Origin: Collinsella aerofaciens
GTDB taxonomy: Bacteria > Actinomycetota > Coriobacteriia > Coriobacteriales > Coriobacteriaceae
Direction: 5' to 3'
Assembly: GCA_905213325.1 (NCBI GenBank)
Contig: CAJMHW010000006.1
Coordinates: 1 to 61,149 of the forward strand
DNA: 61,149 nt
Both the position numbers and the translations under genes were made by a program. Positions 1 through 8,684 of the stretch are shown here, in pieces. The notes beneath the pieces are model-generated. The model was not told where the DNA came from. It was given only the letters and a program-made list of their open reading frames with translations, and did no database searches. Positions within the stretch are counted from its first letter, which is position 1. Each line of letters starts with the position of its first letter.

Positions 1-678
1 AGGTGGGTCATGGACCCCTTCCACGTGGTCCAGTGGATGAACGACGCGCTCGACGCCGTGCGCTGCGAGGAGTGGAACGCCGCCAGGGCCGCCGCCAGGG
101 CCGCCAGGCCCAGGCCCGAGGGCAAGCGCGGCAGGCCTGCCAAAGGCGAGCTGCCGCCCGAGGAGGTCAGGGCGCTCGAGGAGGAGGCGGCCTCCATCAA
201 GGGCAGCCGCTACGCGCTCGTGAAGAACCCCGAGGACCTCACCGACGGCCAGAGGGCGAGGCTCGAGGCGCTCAAGAAGAGGGCCGGCTCGCGGCTGGTC
301 AGGGCCTGGGAGCTCAAGGAGGACCTGCGGGCCGTCTTCCGGGCAGCCGACGGCTCCGAGGCCGCCGAGCTGCTCGACGACTGGATGCACAGGGCCGCCT
401 ACTGCAAGATCGCCAAGGTCGTCGCCGTGGAGAAGAAGGTGCGCCGCCGACGCGACGACATCATCGCCGCAGTCGAGCTCGGCATCAGCAACGGGCGCGT
501 AGAGGCCATCAACAACAAGATCAAGGTGACGGTGAGGATGGGCTACGGCTTCCGCAACACCGACAACCTCGTGGCCCTGCTCATGCTCAGGTGCGGCGAC
601 TGCCAGCCCCAGCTCCCGGGTCGCCCGGTGAAGGCGAGGAAGAAGGGCGTGAAGGGAGCGAAGAGCGTTGCTGCCTAG
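1..678 (+). CDS. ISL3-family transposase, C-terminal part (partial at window start)
   Basis: The frame is open from base 1 (Arg-Trp-Val-Met-Asp-Pro-Phe-His) to the stop at 676-678, so the start lies upstream of the window. The DPFHVVQWMNDALD block, the basic Ala/Arg-rich insert around residues 20-45, and the C-terminal NGRVEAINNKIK ... GYGFRN block are hallmarks of the DDE domain of ISL3 transposases; the last block carries the catalytic Glu. The protein cuts and joins the ends of its own element. GC content is very high compared with the restriction genes that follow. The family assignment is firm; the total length is unknown. Confidence 0.88.
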   Translation, partial: RWVMDPFHVVQWMNDALDAVRCEEWNAARAAARAARPRPEGKRGRPAKGELPPEEVRALEEEAASIKGSRYALVKNPEDLTDGQRARLEALKKRAGSRLVRAWELKEDLRAVFRAADGSEAAELLDDWMHRAAYCKIAKVVAVEKKVRRRRDDIIAAVELGISNGRVEAINNKIKVTVRMGYGFRNTDNLVALLMLRCGDCQPQLPGRPVKARKKGVKGAKSVAA

Positions 679-710
679 GCTAGCCCCTTGTCACACAAAC
701 TACCGAAGCC
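1..710 (+). mobile_element. 3' end of an ISL3-family insertion sequence
   Basis: The window opens inside the transposase gene of this element. After the transposase stop codon a short tail, TTGTCACACAAACTACCGAA followed by GCC (688-710), has the look of the terminal inverted repeat of an ISL3 element; from memory, such ends start with a GG-rich sequence. Bases from 711 on read in frame into an AAA ATPase gene that lacks its beginning, so I place the element boundary at about 710. The left end lies outside the window. The boundary is inferred and could be off by a few bases. Confidence 0.7.
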
Positions 711-1733
711 TCCATTTTTTTCGGTGCACCTGGCACTGGTAAGTCGTACCAGCTAAACAAGCTTGCGAAGGATTCTTTTGTGCGAGAGAACGTCACGCGC
801 GTAACGTTCTACCCTGACTACACGTACCCACAGTTCGTCGGGTGCTTCAAGCCGATCACCAGATACAGGGACGATGTTGGCGAGTCTGCTAGCGAACTGG
901 AGTCGTACATCTCTTACGAATTTGTGCCGGGTCCGTTTCTTGAGACATACGTTAAGGCTGTGCAGAATCCCGACGAGAACTTCCTTCTTATCGTGGAGGA
1001 AATAAATCGAGCCAATCCTGCCTCTGTGTTTGGCGATGTGTTTCAGCTGCTTGACCGCGATGCTGACGGGCGAAGCGAATACGAGGTCGCAGCGCCGAGG
1101 GAGATGCGCGACCATCTTTCGGTCTTCCTTTCCGAATACGCTACCAACGGCCATGCTACAGACCCCGTAAAACTAATCGATGAGCAGCATCGCTTGTCAA
1201 TGGAGACCGAGCGGCTCTCGTTGCCTCCAAACATGTACATTTGGGCGACTATGAACAGCGCCGACCAGGGTGTCTTTCCCATGGACACAGCCTTTAAGCG
1301 CCGCTGGGACTTCCGTTACATGGGAATCGATGAAGGCGAGAATGCTGATGTGGGTGGCAAGGCCTTGAGCGAAATCGAGGTTCCCTGCGGTAAGCGCACT
1401 GTCGTGTGGAACAGATTGAGGCACGCCATCAACGAATTCATGGCAAGCGATGATCTGAGAATCAACGAGGACAAGCTGCTCGGGCCGTTCTTTATTGCGC
1501 CCTCAGCTCTTACGCCTGAGCGCTTCCCTCGTGTTTTCAAGGACAAAGTATTGCTCTATCTCTACGAGGACGCCGGCAAGACCAAGCGGACGAAGATGTT
1601 CAAGAGGGAGTTCAGCACCTACGCAAAGGTATGCGAGGCGTTTGACGAGATCGGTGAGGGCATTTTTGGCAGCGGTTTCGATGCGCGTATCGTTTATGAC
1701 AATGATGCCGACGATGTTGCCGCTGAGGGGTAG
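711..1733 (+). pseudogene. McrB-like AAA+ GTPase/ATPase of a McrBC/LlaJI-type restriction system, 5'-truncated by the IS
   Basis: The frame is open from the IS end and starts almost at once with a Walker A motif, GAPGTGKS (723-746). It continues with a Walker B-like IVEEINRA (about 992-1015), the McrB-type MNSADQG sensor block (about 1252-1272) and an AFKRRW arginine-finger block. In McrB proteins this motor domain follows an N-terminal DNA-recognition domain; nothing of that domain is left here, and the first available start (GTG at 780) lies downstream of Walker A. The remnant should therefore be non-functional unless read from an IS promoter. It ends 5 bp before the McrC/LlaJI-like gene, the normal operon arrangement. 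Codon use is less GC-rich than in the core genes, which suggests horizontal gain. Confidence 0.85.
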
Positions 1734-1738
1734 CCAAG

Positions 1739-3196
1739 ATGCGTCAGGCATATGTACGCGAACTGAAGCCCTACTCCGTAGCGGCGCTCGCCGGCGAGTT
1801 CGGCATGGAATCGTGGCGAGCTTTTCATGTGATTGAAGGGCTGATGGCCCGCGGTATCGTGAGATATCGCACCGACAAGTCCGCTAAGGATACGGATGCC
1901 TTTGACGAGGACGGCGCCAAGGACGATGAGCGTTATCAGTTCAACTTCGTTGGAATAGTCATGGTCGCGGGTATTGTGATAATCGCGTACCCAAAGTACT
2001 TCAAGGAGGTGGTGCCCTCGCGCGACGAACTGCGCCAGGTCATGCGTCTGCTCAAGCGCGACGCCGGGAGAGCCATCGTGCCCACGCTTTCGGACGATGG
2101 CGAGCAGACTGACGACAGGCTCCCGGTGATGTTGGCGCTGTTGGAGCTCTATGCTGAGTACGGGGTGTATTCGAACTATGTCGAGGGTCGCGAGCTTAAC
2201 GGCTCCGGCACCATCGATTGGGGCCGAACAATTAGCAACCATCTTCCTTTGCTTTCTGGTGGCCGCCCGATCTATGTCGAATACGAGACCCGCAAGACGC
2301 TGCGCGATGAATCCGACTTCATCACCCGCTTACACCGCGCGGTGCTGACTGAGTGCTCAAGGCAGCTCTTCGATGCTCACGTCGGAGACCTGCTATCCCT
2401 TGACGAAGTGGAGCTTTCAGTTGAAGAGGTGAGCGATTTCGGCGATTCCGAGTCGCTTAAGTGGCGTCTCGAACGTGAACGCGATTCGCAGTTCGTCGAT
2501 TGGAAAGCCGCCGTGCTCGACCTTCTATGGCGCTACCTGTTGAATCGCGAAAGCACGACGGAGTACGATGAGATCAGTGCGTTGGGCTCATCAAGCTTCT
2601 TCCATCTGTGGGAGATGGCATGCAAAACGGCGTTTGGGGACGAGCTCGATTCGAAGCTCGGGAAACTCGGCTTTCCGCTTAAGGGCGAGTGGATTGAGCG
2701 CAAGCGAGACACGCTCCTGGGCATCATCGAGTCTCCGAAATGGGAACAGCGACGGGACGAGCGCTACGTCGAGTGCGATTCTGTCGCGACGCTTATTCCC
2801 GACACCATCGCTTTCGCCACGGACGAAGATGGACGCCGCGTGTTCGCGATTTACGACGCGAAGTACTACGTCCCGGAGGTCGCTAGAAAAATTGAGAAGC
2901 AGCCCGGACTCGAGTCGGTGACGAAGCAGTTTCTCTACCAATCGGCGTACAAGGATTTTGTTCTTGACCACGGTTTCGACTACGTGGTTAACGCGTTTTT
3001 GGTGCCAAGCGCAGAGAACGAACTTAAAGAGCTGGCGAGGGTTTCGTTTCCTAAAGTCATGGGTGAGGTTGAGCCGCCGTTTAGCAATTACATCCACATG
3101 TGGGCGTTGCCTGCCAGCTCGGTGTTTGAGGCGTATCTGCGAGGCGAGAGGATTGACGCGGAATCCATGAGGAAGATTTGGGAGAACGGAGAATAG
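1739..3196 (+). CDS. LlaJI/McrC-family restriction endonuclease subunit
   Basis: This 485-aa protein is the nuclease partner of the McrB-like motor just upstream. The C-terminal third has a PD-(D/E)XK arrangement: PDTIAFATDEDG, then FAIYDAKYY (around residues 355-380), with Asp, Asp and Lys as candidate metal and catalytic residues. It is followed by a conserved region with YQSAYKDFV. Such proteins join an McrB-like ring and cut modified or specific DNA. The ATG at 1739 starts 5 bases after the upstream stop, and the stop is immediately followed by the TTG start of the next gene, so the three genes form one operon. The gene itself appears intact, but it has lost its normal upstream promoter and partner. 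Confidence 0.82.
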   Translation: MRQAYVRELKPYSVAALAGEFGMESWRAFHVIEGLMARGIVRYRTDKSAKDTDAFDEDGAKDDERYQFNFVGIVMVAGIVIIAYPKYFKEVVPSRDELRQVMRLLKRDAGRAIVPTLSDDGEQTDDRLPVMLALLELYAEYGVYSNYVEGRELNGSGTIDWGRTISNHLPLLSGGRPIYVEYETRKTLRDESDFITRLHRAVLTECSRQLFDAHVGDLLSLDEVELSVEEVSDFGDSESLKWRLERERDSQFVDWKAAVLDLLWRYLLNRESTTEYDEISALGSSSFFHLWEMACKTAFGDELDSKLGKLGFPLKGEWIERKRDTLLGIIESPKWEQRRDERYVECDSVATLIPDTIAFATDEDGRRVFAIYDAKYYVPEVARKIEKQPGLESVTKQFLYQSAYKDFVLDHGFDYVVNAFLVPSAENELKELARVSFPKVMGEVEPPFSNYIHMWALPASSVFEAYLRGERIDAESMRKIWENGE

Positions 3197-4765
3197 TTGG
3201 CAGAGCTGAAAGACGATTTCGACTTCAATACACTTGATCCTGACAGGTGGGAGAACCTTTGTTTTGCGCTTGTCCATGCTAAGAATCCCCTTGTTCGCAC
3301 GGTTAATGGGCACGGCGGAGATGAGGGAATCGATGCTTATGTAGGTTCGTTTGGGGAACCCGTCGAGATCTACCAATTCAAGTTCTTCAAAAATTCGTTC
3401 GGCAAATCCCAGGTTAAACAAGTCAAAGATTCGCTTAATGCCGCCCTTGCCAAACGCCGTGGTTTTAAGTGGATTCTGATGTGCTCAAAGGATCCGACTC
3501 CCGCTGCCATGAGGGCGCTTGACGAATTGAGGGGTGAGCATCCGGATATGACTATCGAATGCCATTTCGCCTCAGAAATCGCGGCAATGCTAATCGAATG
3601 CCCTAGGGTGCGTAAGGAGTTTTACCCGAATACGCAGGATCAGCTCGAAGCGATTGCGCTGCAAAGTGGGAATAGACCGATTGACATGATTCGAAACGGG
3701 GCTAAGCGTCTCAACGATGTTGTTTGCGATGATAGGCTCCAAACGACCGTTGTCACAAACGGCAATGCAACAACGATGATTTACACTGCTAAACCTGGTG
3801 TAACCGAAGAGATCCCCCTGTTCAACGTGAAGGCAAAGAGCAAGGAAGGGTTTGCCGCGCTCTTGGCGTTGCAGCGCGAAGGAAAACCATTCACGCTCTC
3901 ATCTGAGGACATAGAGTTCGAACCGCTAATTTCGCTTCCTGATGACGAGGGCGAATGCGTCTCTGTTTCCGCTTGTTCAACGCCTGATGAACATCCCGGC
4001 ACGCTGCTCCTCTTTGCGGGCGATGCCAATGCCGGCGCGCCCTCCCTCTATGTGACCTTAAAGACGGTGAGGCTTGGAACCGAGGTTGGCCTAAGGTCAA
4101 ATGCGGATCAGGAAGATTGCCCCATCAAGATCGAGTTTGAGTACCCCGTTTCTGTTGATGATGAAGCTGCGACGGCTTCGGCTATTCATATTGGCCTTAC
4201 GCCTAGGTTCGAAGGGCATACAGTAAAGACCGCCCTTAAAGGCGCGCGATTTCTTGCGGAGCTTGCAAGGTGCAAGCGGCTTGGTCTTTGTAGCCTGTAT
4301 GGCGATCCAAGCGATACTTCGTACTGCACGTTGGCCGATCTAGACGTTGGCGATACATGGGAAAGCCGGGTTGCTTTCTTTGAAACGCTTCTGCGGGTCT
4401 GCCAGTTCTTCGGCATAGATCCAGTTTTAGACGGCTCTATCTACGCTGAGGGGTTCCTTGAGGGACTTGCCTACTTCGCAAGAAAGCTCGATAGGAGGAA
4501 TCAAAGCTGGTCGGGTAAATTGTCATTGATGTTAGTCGATTACAGGAAGGACGCGCTGCGCCAGCCCGACGAGGAATGCCCTTTCGTAATCGAAGAGACC
4601 CCATTCATAGACATATGCGGCATTCATTGCGAAGCGCGCGTCCGTTACGTATCAAAAGGTAAGTTATCAAAAGGTAAGTTGAAAACCTCGGAGAAATCCA
4701 ATGGTCTTGCCTGGGACATCGTTGGCGAACACACCGTCTATATTGAAAAGGTTCTTCCAGAGTGA
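3197..4765 (+). CDS. Mrr-like restriction endonuclease-fold protein with a large uncharacterised C-terminal region
   Basis: This is a 522-aa product starting with TTG directly behind the stop of the LlaJI-like gene (no gap). The first ~130 residues look like a PD-(D/E)XK nuclease of the Mrr kind: WENLCFALV, then GGDEGIDAYVG and EIYQFKFF (the D ... QxK core), then a helix that could pack on the sheet. Residues ~150-520 match no domain I recognise; they look beta-rich and end in a basic stretch containing a twice-repeated SKGKL, encoded by a 15-bp tandem duplication near 4665. Position in a restriction operon suggests a role in phage defence, as an extra effector or targeting subunit. That role is inference; the nuclease fold is moderately supported. 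Confidence 0.65.
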   Translation: MAELKDDFDFNTLDPDRWENLCFALVHAKNPLVRTVNGHGGDEGIDAYVGSFGEPVEIYQFKFFKNSFGKSQVKQVKDSLNAALAKRRGFKWILMCSKDPTPAAMRALDELRGEHPDMTIECHFASEIAAMLIECPRVRKEFYPNTQDQLEAIALQSGNRPIDMIRNGAKRLNDVVCDDRLQTTVVTNGNATTMIYTAKPGVTEEIPLFNVKAKSKEGFAALLALQREGKPFTLSSEDIEFEPLISLPDDEGECVSVSACSTPDEHPGTLLLFAGDANAGAPSLYVTLKTVRLGTEVGLRSNADQEDCPIKIEFEYPVSVDDEAATASAIHIGLTPRFEGHTVKTALKGARFLAELARCKRLGLCSLYGDPSDTSYCTLADLDVGDTWESRVAFFETLLRVCQFFGIDPVLDGSIYAEGFLEGLAYFARKLDRRNQSWSGKLSLMLVDYRKDALRQPDEECPFVIEETPFIDICGIHCEARVRYVSKGKLSKGKLKTSEKSNGLAWDIVGEHTVYIEKVLPE

Positions 4766-4871
4766 CCTTTGCAATCATTCCTTTGTGACACGTTCGCGCT
4801 CTGACCAACAGCGGCGGTACCTTCAAGATCCTCTCGCAAATTGTTTTATTCGGCCCCGTCCTCGTCATGCT

Positions 4872-5340
4872 CTAGTCTTCTACCGTCTTGTTCGGCCTGT
4901 CCATCTCCTCCAGCTTCGACATATCAAGGTACCTCCTCTTGTCCCACCCGTGATCCACTCCGCCACCTCTCGGCCTTTTTGGCGCATGCCTCGCGCGATT
5001 CCTGCACGTGGATCGCCTTCAGCATGCGCGCCGCTGCCTTCCGCCTGGTCATGGGCACCCGCCCCAGTACGTTGCGATAGAAATGCACTGTGCTGCGCTG
5101 GTAGCGGGCCCCCGGGGAAGACCTTCTCGAGCGCACCGAGCATCCCCGTTCACTTGTCGCCGGTGACGAGCCGCACGCCGGAGCTCGGACGCCTACTCGT
5201 CGAGCAGTGCGTCGAGCATCTCCTCGACGGTCTTCCTCATCAGATTCTCTATGTCATTGCGCAGCGACTCCTCGTCGACCGATGTGATGTTCGCGGTCAC
5301 GGCCCATGCCACCTTCGTCGGTGATTCGCTGTTTGGTCGC
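4872..5340 (-). pseudogene. IS256-family (mutator-type) transposase remnant, internally deleted
   Basis: Reading the minus strand, about 45 residues of an N-terminus (SESPTKVAWAV ... EEMLDALLDE, stop) are followed directly by pieces of the catalytic core. These are VRLVTGDK in one frame, then FPGARYQRSTVHFYRNVLGR and AARMLKAIHVQESREACAKK, and finally the C-terminal tail RYLDMSKLEEMDRPNKTVED in another frame. Most of the central region is missing and the frame changes at least twice, so it is dead. It marks the right-hand edge of the accessory island that carries the restriction genes. Confidence 0.85.
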
Positions 5341-5423
5341 TAGAAATCACATGACGGGGCGCGGGCCGTGTTCCGCTATGCGGTTGTCAATTTGCGAAAG
5401 AAATAATGCGTCACCGCTTTCGT

Positions 5424-5846
5424 CTACACTCCCGCAATCCCGCGCACCGCACTCAGCAGCTCGTACTCCCTTTGGCTCCATTGGCGCAGCTCAGCTGTGC
5501 GTACGGCATCTCGGCACAAGTCCAAAAACACCTCGGCGCCCTCGCAGAAGCACTCGCGGGCAAAGGCGCCGGATCCGTCCGCAACGCACTTGCCGTCAGC
5601 AAAGAGCTTCCAGCTAGATGGCTCGCGCGAATTGTCTCCGGACAGCTTGATCTGCAAAACGTGTGGGTCGCCGGCAACGCAGAACTCTTCCTCGAGCACC
5701 TGCACGGTAAAGCGCATCTGGTGGGAGAGACTACTCTTGACCATGGCCGAGGCGTAGCCGCTCGGCTTGTCCAGAAGATGTATTCGTTTTGGCTTGGCTG
5801 TCAGGTTGTGGAAGTTGCGCTCACCGCGCACAGAGAAATTGTCCAT
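5424..5846 (-). CDS. Uncharacterised 140-aa protein
   Basis: I chose the ATG at 5846 because a strong ribosome binding site (AAAGGAG) lies 6 bases upstream; the longer open frame would run through the 33-bp repeat region and is unlikely to be coding. The protein begins MDNFSVRGERNFHNLTAKPK and has a middle segment of alternating beta character with several acidic residues (VQVLEEEF), three Cys, and a helical C-terminus (REYELLSAVRGIAGV). There is no signal peptide, membrane segment or known catalytic motif. It may be a small intracellular accessory protein. I do not recognise a family. Confidence 0.5.
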   Translation of the reverse strand: MDNFSVRGERNFHNLTAKPKRIHLLDKPSGYASAMVKSSLSHQMRFTVQVLEEEFCVAGDPHVLQIKLSGDNSREPSSWKLFADGKCVADGSGAFARECFCEGAEVFLDLCRDAVRTAELRQWSQREYELLSAVRGIAGV

Positions 5847-6065
5847 ACGGACTCCTTTCATCGATGTTGGCAGGGCCACCGTGCCTCTTGGCCGGTTGGC
5901 GTCGGGATCGTGGAGCCAACTCTCTACCCCGACTCTGGATAAAACGTGCCCGCTCCTTGCAGACACGATGGAGTCTATCAGCGCACGCGGACAGAAATCA
6001 AGCGCCGAGTGCGAAATGACGCGCGGACGGCGCTTGATTTCGCCGGCTGCTGCTAGGCTTAAATC

Positions 6066-6182
6066 AGAAAAAGTGTCGAAATCAGCCGTGTAAAAGTACG
6101 GAAAAGTGTCGTAATACACACTTAAATATCTCGAAAAAGTGTCGAAATAAGCACCTAACAACTACGGAAAAGTGTATCCTAG
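6066..6182. repeat. Four direct repeats at exact 33-bp spacing upstream of the DUF4143 ATPase gene
   Basis: The motif CGRAAAAGTGTCGNAAT recurs with its GTGT at 6073, 6106, 6139 and 6172, that is every 33 bp. The first three copies keep the CG after GTGT; the fourth reads GTGTATCC and ends 34 bases before the ATPase start codon. The spacers between motifs differ, so this is not a simple recent tandem duplication. Phased spacing of about three helical turns is typical of cooperative protein-binding arrays. The rest of the 5847-6214 spacer shows nothing else I can name. Confidence 0.8.
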
Positions 6183-6214
6183 TGCTAAAACAGCATGTAA
6201 TAAGGGGTGCGCTT

Positions 6215-7537
6215 ATGCTACAGAGAAAAGCGAAAGCACAGTTTGAATCTTGGCTTGCCTTGTCGCCTAACAAGGCTCTTTTGGTCAAGGGCGCCCGGCA
6301 GGTGGGAAAGTCATATCTGGTCAACGCGTTTGCAAGCGAATCATTCGAAAATGTCGTGACGTTCGACCTTATCGCCGACGCGTCCGTGCGCGAGTCGTTT
6401 TTGGCGGCGAAAAGTGCGGACGACCTGCTTATGCGCATGTCTATCGCTGCGACGCAGCCGATGGTTGCGAACAAGACCGTCGTGGTTATCGACGAGGTGC
6501 AGCGATGCCCCAACGTGGTGACGTTTATCAAATACCTGGTCCAGCGCGGCGACTTTCGATACATCCTTACCGGATCGCTCCTTGGCGTGGAGCTCGAGGG
6601 CATCGATTCCCTGCCGGTGGGGTATGTCGAGCAGGTCCAGATGTACCCGCTCGACTTTGAGGAGTTTTGCTGGGCAAATGGCGTTGGTGCCAGCGTGTTT
6701 GACATGCTCAGGGGCTGTCTAAAGGATGAGGGGGAGCTCCCTGGCTACCTGTATGACCGCTTGCTCGATCTGTTCCATCAGTATGTTGTGGTGGGAGGCA
6801 TGCCCGACGCGGTCAATTCCTTCTTGGCGACGCGCAATGTCGACGAGGTTCGAAACATCCACCGCGATCTTCACGCCCTGTATCGCGATGACATCGCAAA
6901 GTACGCTCCGCCCGAGCTACGCTTGGTTATTCGCGATATCTATGATTTGATTCCCAGTGAGGCCGGCTCCAAAAACAAGCGATTCAAACTGTCATCGATT
7001 AACGGTGTCAAACGTTTTTCGCAGGTGACAGATCATTTTCTCTGGTTATCGGAGGCAGGCGTTGCGCTTCCCGTGTATAACGTAACGGCGCCCGTGGCAC
7101 CCCTTTTATTGGGTGAGCAACGAAATCTGTTTAAGCTGTTTTACTTGGACACCGGAATGCTCATGTCGTCGTATTCCAAAAGGGTCGCCCAAGGCGTTTT
7201 TGATGGGGAGGCGGAAGACGCCTTTGGCATGAACATGGGGGCGGCGTTTGAGGGCTTCGTTGCCCAAGAGCTCAAAGCTCATGGATTTAGATTGCGCTAC
7301 TTTACATCCAAAAAGGTCGGTGAGCTCGATTTTGTGGAAGAGACGTTCGATGGGGAAGTGCTTGCCATCGAGGTCAAATCGGGCAAGAGCTTTAAGTCCC
7401 ACGCGGCGCTCGATAACGCACTGGCAACGAAGGGCTACGGAATCGATCGCGCCCTGGTACTTGCGGAATGCAATCTTCACCGCGATGGTGACGTGCTGTA
7501 TCTGCCCATCTTTATGGCAGGGCTTTTGGAGCCGTAA
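6215..7537 (+). CDS. ATP-binding protein of the AAA_14/DUF4143 family
   Basis: This 440-aa protein is an archaeal-type STAND/AAA-like ATPase with a C-terminal nuclease-like domain. Visible motifs are Walker A GARQVGKS (about residues 25-32), Walker B TVVVIDEVQRCP, a YILTGS sensor block, a middle winged-helix-like part, and a C-terminal GELDFVEE ... AIEVKSGK arrangement that matches a PD-(D/E)XK core. The ATG at 6215 is preferred over the earlier GTG at 6182 because AAGGGG precedes it at a good distance and the GTG lies in the repeat array. Family members are common in gut bacteria, often as lone, mobile genes; their biological role is unknown, with nucleic-acid or defence-related functions suspected. 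Not operonic with its neighbours. Confidence 0.85.
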   Translation: MLQRKAKAQFESWLALSPNKALLVKGARQVGKSYLVNAFASESFENVVTFDLIADASVRESFLAAKSADDLLMRMSIAATQPMVANKTVVVIDEVQRCPNVVTFIKYLVQRGDFRYILTGSLLGVELEGIDSLPVGYVEQVQMYPLDFEEFCWANGVGASVFDMLRGCLKDEGELPGYLYDRLLDLFHQYVVVGGMPDAVNSFLATRNVDEVRNIHRDLHALYRDDIAKYAPPELRLVIRDIYDLIPSEAGSKNKRFKLSSINGVKRFSQVTDHFLWLSEAGVALPVYNVTAPVAPLLLGEQRNLFKLFYLDTGMLMSSYSKRVAQGVFDGEAEDAFGMNMGAAFEGFVAQELKAHGFRLRYFTSKKVGELDFVEETFDGEVLAIEVKSGKSFKSHAALDNALATKGYGIDRALVLAECNLHRDGDVLYLPIFMAGLLEP

Positions 7538-7574
7538 CGTGCCGCCGGCTCTTCCGGCCCTCCCTTAACCCTCG

Positions 7575-8561
7575 CTACTCATCATCCCCGTCGTTGGGGT
7601 CGCCCTTGAGGGTGTTGATGTCCAGGTACTGGTTATCGTCCTCTTTTTGCTGGGTCTCAGACTCCGCTTGGGTGGGGCCGCGGAACAGCTGGAATCCCTC
7701 AAACGCAATGACGCCGAGCAGGGCAATGACAATGGCGATAAAGACAACCTTGACTGCCTGCGGAAATTCCGAGAAACGCAGCGCCTTTTCCTCGGCGTAA
7801 TAATCGGCGAAGCGCTCTTCGCCCGTGCTTTTGGTATACGCCGGCGCGGACGCGGCCTCCGGGTCATATTCCGGTGCAGGCGTGGCAGCGTACGGATCGT
7901 TGAGATAATCGCTCGATGCGGTGCCATAATCCTCGGTCTCGATGCGACCGTTGCCAGCATAGCCATCGGAATAATCGGAATATGCCGCATCGTCCTCATA
8001 GTCCGCGGCGCCCGTGTTGGCGGCAAAAAGCGGGTTAACTGGAACGTCGAGCGCCGGCATGCCGGTAGAGGTCTCATCCAGATCGGCTGCAGCCCAGGAA
8101 TCGTAGGCAACCTGATGGGCAACGGGCTCATCGAGCCTTGTGACCGGAGGCTTGCGTGCCGCAGGAACGGGCAACTGCTGGGCGTTGTACATAACGGTGC
8201 TGTCGGCCGATTTGCCCTGCGTCGCCGCAGCGAGAAATGCCGCCGTCTCGGACGGGTCGCTTGCGGGGCGGGGAGCGGTCGTGGGCGCCGAAGTGGGTGC
8301 GGGCGTAGGTGCGGGCGTCGAAACAGGCGACTGCGCAGGAGTCGGCGCAGGTGCGGGCTTAGGCGCAAGTGCGGGATTGGGGCTTGACGGGCGAGCCCCG
8401 CCGCCCATGAGTTCGTCGGCGGTCCACGGGCGATCATCCATCACATCGTCAAGGCTCAGCGAAAACAGGTCGTCTTCACCCTCATCGAACATGCGGTGCA
8501 CATGTCCACCAATTGCCGGAATCAATCCGCGACCGGTGCATGATGCCTTGCTCAACGCCAT
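7575..8561 (-). CDS. Uncharacterised single-pass membrane protein with a Pro/Ala-rich linker
   Basis: The product is 328 aa, starting at the ATG at 8561 behind GAAAGGATG. Residues ~1-55 are a mixed N-terminus with an acidic FDEGEDDLFSLSLDDVMDD stretch. Residues ~60-110 are a low-complexity run of Ala-Pro-Thr-Pro repeats, and ~150-245 are acidic and Tyr/Ser/Asp-rich. One hydrophobic segment near residue 280 (VVFIAIVIALLGVIAF) precedes a short acidic tail ending DPNDGDDE. There is no signal peptide, so the large N-terminal part is probably cytoplasmic. The layout resembles bacterial cell-envelope or division scaffold proteins, but no family is recognised and the function is unknown. Confidence 0.6.
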   Translation of the reverse strand: MALSKASCTGRGLIPAIGGHVHRMFDEGEDDLFSLSLDDVMDDRPWTADELMGGGARPSSPNPALAPKPAPAPTPAQSPVSTPAPTPAPTSAPTTAPRPASDPSETAAFLAAATQGKSADSTVMYNAQQLPVPAARKPPVTRLDEPVAHQVAYDSWAAADLDETSTGMPALDVPVNPLFAANTGAADYEDDAAYSDYSDGYAGNGRIETEDYGTASSDYLNDPYAATPAPEYDPEAASAPAYTKSTGEERFADYYAEEKALRFSEFPQAVKVVFIAIVIALLGVIAFEGFQLFRGPTQAESETQQKEDDNQYLDINTLKGDPNDGDDE

Positions 8562-8684
8562 TCTGTTCCATCCTTTCGAAATACTAATGACATCGATTAT
8601 ATGGAACTTCCCAAGCTGCTCGGTCTTGGATTCGTGCTTTCCAGAACTCGCGCCCAAAAGGGGAGGGGCAATCCAGGCGAGTGC

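Noticed and set aside
5847..6161. N-terminal extension of the 5424-5846 protein through the 33-bp repeats
   Set aside because: The extension is open only because 33 is a multiple of three. A strong SD marks the internal ATG at 5846.
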